A stretch of DNA of 64,000 bases. Origin: Methanoregula formicica SMSP (lineage in GTDB: Archaea > Halobacteriota > Methanomicrobia > Methanomicrobiales > Methanospirillaceae). The notes below the pieces were generated by a model. It was given only the letters and a program-made list of their open reading frames with translations, did not search any database and was not told the DNA's origin. Below, in pieces: positions 60,001 through 64,000 of the stretch (positions within the stretch are counted from its first letter, which is position 1; each line of letters starts with the position of its first letter). The stretch is taken from positions 1,798,001 to 1,862,000 of the forward strand of contig NC_019943.1 of NCBI RefSeq assembly GCF_000327485.1, written 5' to 3'. Both the position numbers and the translations under genes were made by a program.

Positions 60001-63000
60001 ATGGCAGCGACACCACGACAGGGCGAAGCGATCACAACCCACGACCGGAGCATGGTGGTCACGGCCGGCGCCGGGACCGGTAAGACCTACGTGCTTGTGC
60101 AGAAATATATCGACCTGCTCAAAACCCGGCCCGTCACCGTGCCCCAGATCCTTGCGCTGACGTTCACCGATAAAGCCGCGGCCGAGATGAAAGAGCGGAT
60201 CCGGGCCGAGATTCTCCGGCACGAAGGCCCGCGGTGGGAGAAGGCCGCTGAGGATTTCATGATTGCGCCGGTCCAGACGTTCCACTCGTTCTGTGCGCAG
60301 GTGCTCCGGGAATTCCCGATCGAAGCCGGCTTGGAACCCGGCTTTGTCGTGCTGGACGAGCAGCAGGCCGGCCGCATCCGCAACCAGGCATTCGATGAAC
60401 TCATTCACTCCCCGCAGGATGGACCGGTCAACGAGGCGCTCGTGCATGTCCTCTCCATCACGGACCAGACCAACCTCCGGAAGATCCTCTCTGCACTCTA
60501 CGAGCGGCGGGAGCGCTATGCACAGTTCTTTGCGGCTCTTGATGCTGATGAGACGCAGGTGCTGGAAACCTGGACGAGAGAAGTATCCGAATTCCGGGAC
60601 GAGGAGATTGCAGCACTCCGGAACGATCCCTCGTTCTCCTCATGTGTTCGTACCCTGCTGGGGTTTGCATCCGCGTATGCAGGTGTTGATGACAAGGCTG
60701 CACAGTTCCTGGGGGAGATCCAGCCCCTCCTTTCCCGACTTTCTGATCCTGAAGATTCAGGAAAATTCTGTTCGGCTGCTCTTGAGCTGGAACGGAAGAG
60801 ACTTGGGAATATCGGGAGCAAAAAGAACTGGAGGGGCAATGATCTTGCTGAGTTCAAGAGTTCACGCAAGAGCCTGAACGACATTCTCGTACAGAAAATT
60901 TCCCTCTTCCGGATGACGGTGGATCCCTCCGACCCGGTGATCACCGGGTCGATCCGGTTCCTGCACGACCTGTCCTTTGTGTTCTCCCGGTACCTGGAAC
61001 TGGTAGGGACCGGCAAGGGTTCTCTTGGGGGCCTGGACTTTTCGGACCTGATCCTCCATGCCCGCCGGCTTTTTCTTGAGCAGCGCGATCTTGTGACCAC
61101 GCACTTCATGCCCCGGTTCCGGTACATCCTTGTTGACGAGTTCCAGGACACGGACCTGACGCAGTTCGATATCATCCTCTCTATTATCGGGACGCCGTCC
61201 CCTTCCACGGATTGTCTCTTCATTGTCGGGGATCCCAAACAGTCGATCTATCTCTTCCGCGATGCAGATGTGACCCGGTTCAAGGAGGCACAGGAGATCA
61301 TCACCAAGGCATGCACGGGAAGGAAGATCGATCTCGATACCAGTTTCCGGAGCACGAAAGAGGTGATCGGCCTTGCGAATTTCCTCTTCTCCCGGCTCCT
61401 TGCATCCGCAGAAAAACCGTGGGAGTTCGGGTACGAGCCGGTCAGAATATCCGGAAACCGTGCGGATCACACCGGTTCCGTTGAACTCCTCCTGCCGCCG
61501 AAAGGAAGCGATGCTGCCGGCACCAAACGGAACGAGGCTGCGATGGTTGCCCGGCGGATCCAGTCCGCGATCCATTCGCGACCCCTTACGGTGTACGAGG
61601 AACAGCCGGACCATTCGTTTGCCCGGCGCCCGGCCCGGTATGGTGATATCGCGATCCTGCTCGAACAGCGGACCAACCTCCCGCAATACATTTCCGCGCT
61701 GGGCGAGTACGGCATTCCCTTCTATGTCCACGGGGGGACCGGGTTTTACCACCGGCAGGAAGTGTACGATCTTACGAACATCCTCTCGTTCCTTGAATAC
61801 CGGCATGACAATGTCAGCCTTGCCGGCATTCTCCGGTCCCCATACTTCGGCCTGCCGGATACGGAACTTTTCCACATTGCGCAGGAGAACGGCCGGACGC
61901 TCTGGGACAAACTCGGGAAGTACGCGAGGAGGACCGGCCCTGGGCCGGCAACCCGTGCCCGCGATCTTCTCGCATCCTGGCAGACATATGCCGGCCGGAC
62001 CGGCCTGGTCTCCCTGCTGCGCCGGATTTTGTCGGAGTCCGGTGTTTACACGGTCTATGCAGCGCTCCCGGCCGGCGAACAGATCCTTGCCAACATCGAG
62101 AAACTGGTTGCCATGGCCCGGGCCAGAGAGGAGGCCGGGAATTATTCGCTTGCCGACTTCACGACGGATCTCCGGCTCGCGATGGAGGATGACGAACGGG
62201 AAGGCGAGGCCCATCTCGATGCCCTTGCCGAGAATGCTGTCAACATCATGACCGTGCATGCGGCAAAGGGGCTGGAGTTCCCCATTGTCTTCGTGCCGGA
62301 CATGGGCATGAGCTTCCCGAACACTACTTCGCCGATCCTGATCGGCGACAACCCGCTGATGGTGGGCGTGAAGGTCCCGAATCCCCGGGAGAATTTCGAG
62401 ATGACCGAGAGTCCGGTCTTCCTTGCATTGCGCGAGCAGCAGAAGCAGAAGGAGCGGGCCGAACGGAAGCGTCTGCTGTACGTTGCCCTCACCCGGGCCC
62501 GCGACCATCTCATCATGAGCGGGACCATGCCGGAGGATTCCGGGTTGTCGTACGATCTTTCCCGGTCCCGGATCGAATGGATCTTCACGGCGTTTGGCGT
62601 GACCGGGGATGCCATCGCGACCGGCGGGCTTGATCTCGAACTGCCGGACGGGACCGGATCGATCAGGTTATCGATCGTCTCCGATTCCGATTCGATCCCG
62701 GCCGAAATCGGGCGGGTGGAACCGGAACTGATTATTGTGCCGAAGGAATGTGCGGGGATGTGCGGGAGCTGGCAGCCACCGGAGTACAAGGTAGGGAAGC
62801 GACGGATCCGGCCGGTGTCGGTTTCCGAACTGGAGAAGGCAGAAACAAAAATCCCGGAACCTCATGAAAAAGTCGCATCAAAGTACCTGCCGGGGGTCGA
62901 AGGCGCAAAGAAGGGAACGATCATCCACGAAGTGCTCCGGGGCCGGGATGCTGCGACGGTTTTGCGCGAGTATGGCGAGTACTCGGAGGAGCATGTCCGG

Positions 63001-63318
63001 CAGTGTGAGGAGATCCTGTCGGCGTTTCTCAATTCTGATTTGATGAAGCGGGTGAAGCGGTCGTATTGCGAGGTGCCGTTTGTTGTGACGGTTGATGGCG
63101 GGCCGGTTACCGGGAAGATCGACCGGTTGTGTGAGATGGAGGATGGATCGTGGGTTGTGATCGATTATAAGTCAGAAACATCTGCCGATTATGCAGCGGT
63201 TGCGGAGGGGTATGCTTTTTCGATTGCGGTTTATGTGGAGGCTGCCTGTCAGATCATACGAGGAACGGTAACGGCGGTAGTACATTTTACGGAGTTGGGG
63301 ATGTTTTGGAAGAGGTAA
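60001..63318 (+). CDS. AddA-like UvrD-family helicase-nuclease
   Basis: An 1105-residue helicase-nuclease, start ATG 60001, one base after the AddB-like stop. Motif I TAGAGTGKTY (residues 21-30), Ia LALTFTDKAAAEMKERI, II LVDEFQDTDLTQ (about 378), III FIVGDPKQSIYLFRDADVT, IV/V MTVHAAKGLEFPIVFVPD (about 752-770) and VI LLYVALTRARDHLI match superfamily 1A. The C-terminal nuclease has GTIIHEVLRG (about 973), TGKIDRLCEM and VVIDYKSE (about 1052). With its partner it forms an AddAB-type pair; the order addB-addA is that of bacteria. The last 300 bases are AT-richer. Confidence 0.92.
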   Translation: MAATPRQGEAITTHDRSMVVTAGAGTGKTYVLVQKYIDLLKTRPVTVPQILALTFTDKAAAEMKERIRAEILRHEGPRWEKAAEDFMIAPVQTFHSFCAQVLREFPIEAGLEPGFVVLDEQQAGRIRNQAFDELIHSPQDGPVNEALVHVLSITDQTNLRKILSALYERRERYAQFFAALDADETQVLETWTREVSEFRDEEIAALRNDPSFSSCVRTLLGFASAYAGVDDKAAQFLGEIQPLLSRLSDPEDSGKFCSAALELERKRLGNIGSKKNWRGNDLAEFKSSRKSLNDILVQKISLFRMTVDPSDPVITGSIRFLHDLSFVFSRYLELVGTGKGSLGGLDFSDLILHARRLFLEQRDLVTTHFMPRFRYILVDEFQDTDLTQFDIILSIIGTPSPSTDCLFIVGDPKQSIYLFRDADVTRFKEAQEIITKACTGRKIDLDTSFRSTKEVIGLANFLFSRLLASAEKPWEFGYEPVRISGNRADHTGSVELLLPPKGSDAAGTKRNEAAMVARRIQSAIHSRPLTVYEEQPDHSFARRPARYGDIAILLEQRTNLPQYISALGEYGIPFYVHGGTGFYHRQEVYDLTNILSFLEYRHDNVSLAGILRSPYFGLPDTELFHIAQENGRTLWDKLGKYARRTGPGPATRARDLLASWQTYAGRTGLVSLLRRILSESGVYTVYAALPAGEQILANIEKLVAMARAREEAGNYSLADFTTDLRLAMEDDEREGEAHLDALAENAVNIMTVHAAKGLEFPIVFVPDMGMSFPNTTSPILIGDNPLMVGVKVPNPRENFEMTESPVFLALREQQKQKERAERKRLLYVALTRARDHLIMSGTMPEDSGLSYDLSRSRIEWIFTAFGVTGDAIATGGLDLELPDGTGSIRLSIVSDSDSIPAEIGRVEPELIIVPKECAGMCGSWQPPEYKVGKRRIRPVSVSELEKAETKIPEPHEKVASKYLPGVEGAKKGTIIHEVLRGRDAATVLREYGEYSEEHVRQCEEILSAFLNSDLMKRVKRSYCEVPFVVTVDGGPVTGKIDRLCEMEDGSWVVIDYKSETSADYAAVAEGYAFSIAVYVEAACQIIRGTVTAVVHFTELGMFWKR

Positions 63319-63379
63319 AGTTTAGGGGACGTGTAAAATTTTAAAACACTCTTCAATTTATTTAGAAAATGAGATGAAT

Positions 63380-64000
63380 TTAGGGTTTCTTAGTCTGTGA
63401 AGATTGAGTGGGTGGGTGGATATCCCCCTCACTTGATTTTTGCCATTCTTGGGCGATAATATCCCAAGAAACATTACGTTTTTCTTTATGTGTCCATACA
63501 TTCCAGAAGGATGGGTCTGATGACTTCGGGCGGCATTTTTCTTCCAGTTCATTAATTTCGACAAGAATTGGGATCGGTGCTGCATATCCAAGAAGGATTC
63601 CTTTTCGAGTAGGTAAAATTGGAAGTTCTCGTAATAAGTTCCCTAAATTATCTGGAACGAATTTACTGACAAGGTCTTGATCTTTGTCATTCACGATTCT
63701 GTGAAGTAAAAATGTATTGCACTGAGATAAAACTGTAGAAGATAATTCAGCAGGTCTTTGTGAACACAGAAGTAATCCTAGGCCAAATTTTCTACCTTCC
63801 CGCGCAATCCGTTCAAATGTTTTACGACACATACTATCTGTGGAATATTCATTTTCGGAAAACGGAACTTGTCGAATAAAAACATGTGCCTCATCTAAAA
63901 CCATAATTGTCGGTAATGTGTCACCAATCATTCTTCGGTAACGTTGGAGGGCTTCAAAAATAATTCTAGATATTACTGCCACAACTAAATGAATTACATC
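63380..64000 (-). CDS. HerA-type ATPase, C-terminal part (5' end outside the window)
   Basis: The minus-strand frame is open to the right edge, so only the C-terminal 207 residues or so are seen. Features: TIMVLDEAHVFIRQ (Walker B with DEAH), the arginine finger region IAREGRKFGLGLLLCSQRPAELSS, and TFLLHRIVNDKDQDLVSKF, all typical of HerA/FtsK-like DNA translocases (DUF87). The tail is basic and polar. HerA pumps DNA in end resection with NurA, or in Sir2/HerA-type defence. Base composition is clearly lower in GC than the rest of the window, which suggests separate origin. It is convergent with the AddA-like gene. Confidence 0.82.
   Translation of the reverse strand, partial: DVIHLVVAVISRIIFEALQRYRRMIGDTLPTIMVLDEAHVFIRQVPFSENEYSTDSMCRKTFERIAREGRKFGLGLLLCSQRPAELSSTVLSQCNTFLLHRIVNDKDQDLVSKFVPDNLGNLLRELPILPTRKGILLGYAAPIPILVEINELEEKCRPKSSDPSFWNVWTHKEKRNVSWDIIAQEWQKSSEGDIHPPTQSSQTKKP

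Noticed and set aside
60862-62508. Minus-strand frame of 548 codons inside the AddA-like gene
   Set aside because: Antisense to helicase motifs; composition is shadow-like and no family pattern is visible.
1-64000. CRISPR array, transposase, rRNA genes
   Set aside because: No regularly spaced repeats, no DDE or serine/tyrosine recombinase motifs and no rRNA-like blocks were seen when reading both strands.

Overview
The window looks like a piece of chromosome from a formate-using, archaellated methanogen of the order Methanomicrobiales, close to Methanoregula or Methanosphaerula. The evidence is a formate channel (fdhC), two methanofuran biosynthesis genes (mfnD, mfnF), an archaeal TBP, an archaellin, TATA-box promoters, a tRNA gene without encoded CCA, strong GGAGGTGA-type ribosome binding sites and many PAS, histidine-kinase and DUF-type proteins typical of that order. 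Species is inferred from gene content only. No rRNA, CRISPR array, transposase, integrase or prophage was seen.

Layout. 1-3 kb: the end of a surface protein, then a tetrapyrrole pair (hemA and a precorrin-2 dehydrogenase gene) on the minus strand. 3-5.3 kb: a graveyard of toxin-antitoxin genes (frameshifted HEPN and MNT genes, a mutated DUF104-like antitoxin), a tRNA-Gly(GCC) gene and about 0.9 kb of hairpin-rich non-coding DNA. 5.3-11.7 kb: flavin and Fe-S redox proteins with TetR and MerR regulators, a CPBP protease, an intact VapBC pair and a Bax-inhibitor-like membrane protein. 11.7-22.7 kb: cell-surface genes (a nine-cysteine protein, a membrane protein coupled to a beta-propeller protein) and a minus-strand MoxR/DUF58/VWA/BatD-like operon. 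22.7-28.3 kb: divergent ADP-forming and AMP-forming acetyl-CoA synthetases, tbp and a winged-helix regulator. 28.3-32 kb: rpiA, surE, mfnD-mfnF. 32.3-42.3 kb: archaellin followed by a signalling cluster (double CheW, Cache-HAMP MCP, CheA-REC hybrid, REC-kinase, membrane PAS kinase fused to a GNAT acetyltransferase). 42.4-49.6 kb: an HDAC-family deacetylase, fdhC, an OB-fold membrane protein, a PAS regulator, a stand-alone GNAT related to the kinase-fused one, and a beta-carbonic anhydrase. 50-51.5 kb: two broken genes joined head to tail, the 5' part of a nurA-like gene and the 3' part of a periplasmic-binding/C13 peptidase gene. 51.7-55 kb: a receiver protein with an unknown N-terminal domain and three secreted or small unknown proteins. 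55.3-63.3 kb: three consecutive genes for an RmuC-like coiled-coil nuclease, an AddB-like Fe-S nuclease and an AddA-like helicase-nuclease. The window ends inside an AT-richer HerA-type ATPase gene on the opposite strand.

Themes. C1 and acetate metabolism is represented by formate uptake, carbonic anhydrase, methanofuran synthesis and two acetate-activation routes. An acetyltransferase pair and an HDAC-family deacetylase are encoded in the same window as Acs and could act on it, by analogy with the bacterial AcuA/AcuC system; this is inference. The two most unusual loci are the kinase-GNAT fusion at the end of the chemosensory-like cluster and the RmuC-like/AddB-like/AddA-like block next to HerA, which may be a DNA end-processing or defence module. 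Several loci show gene decay in progress.
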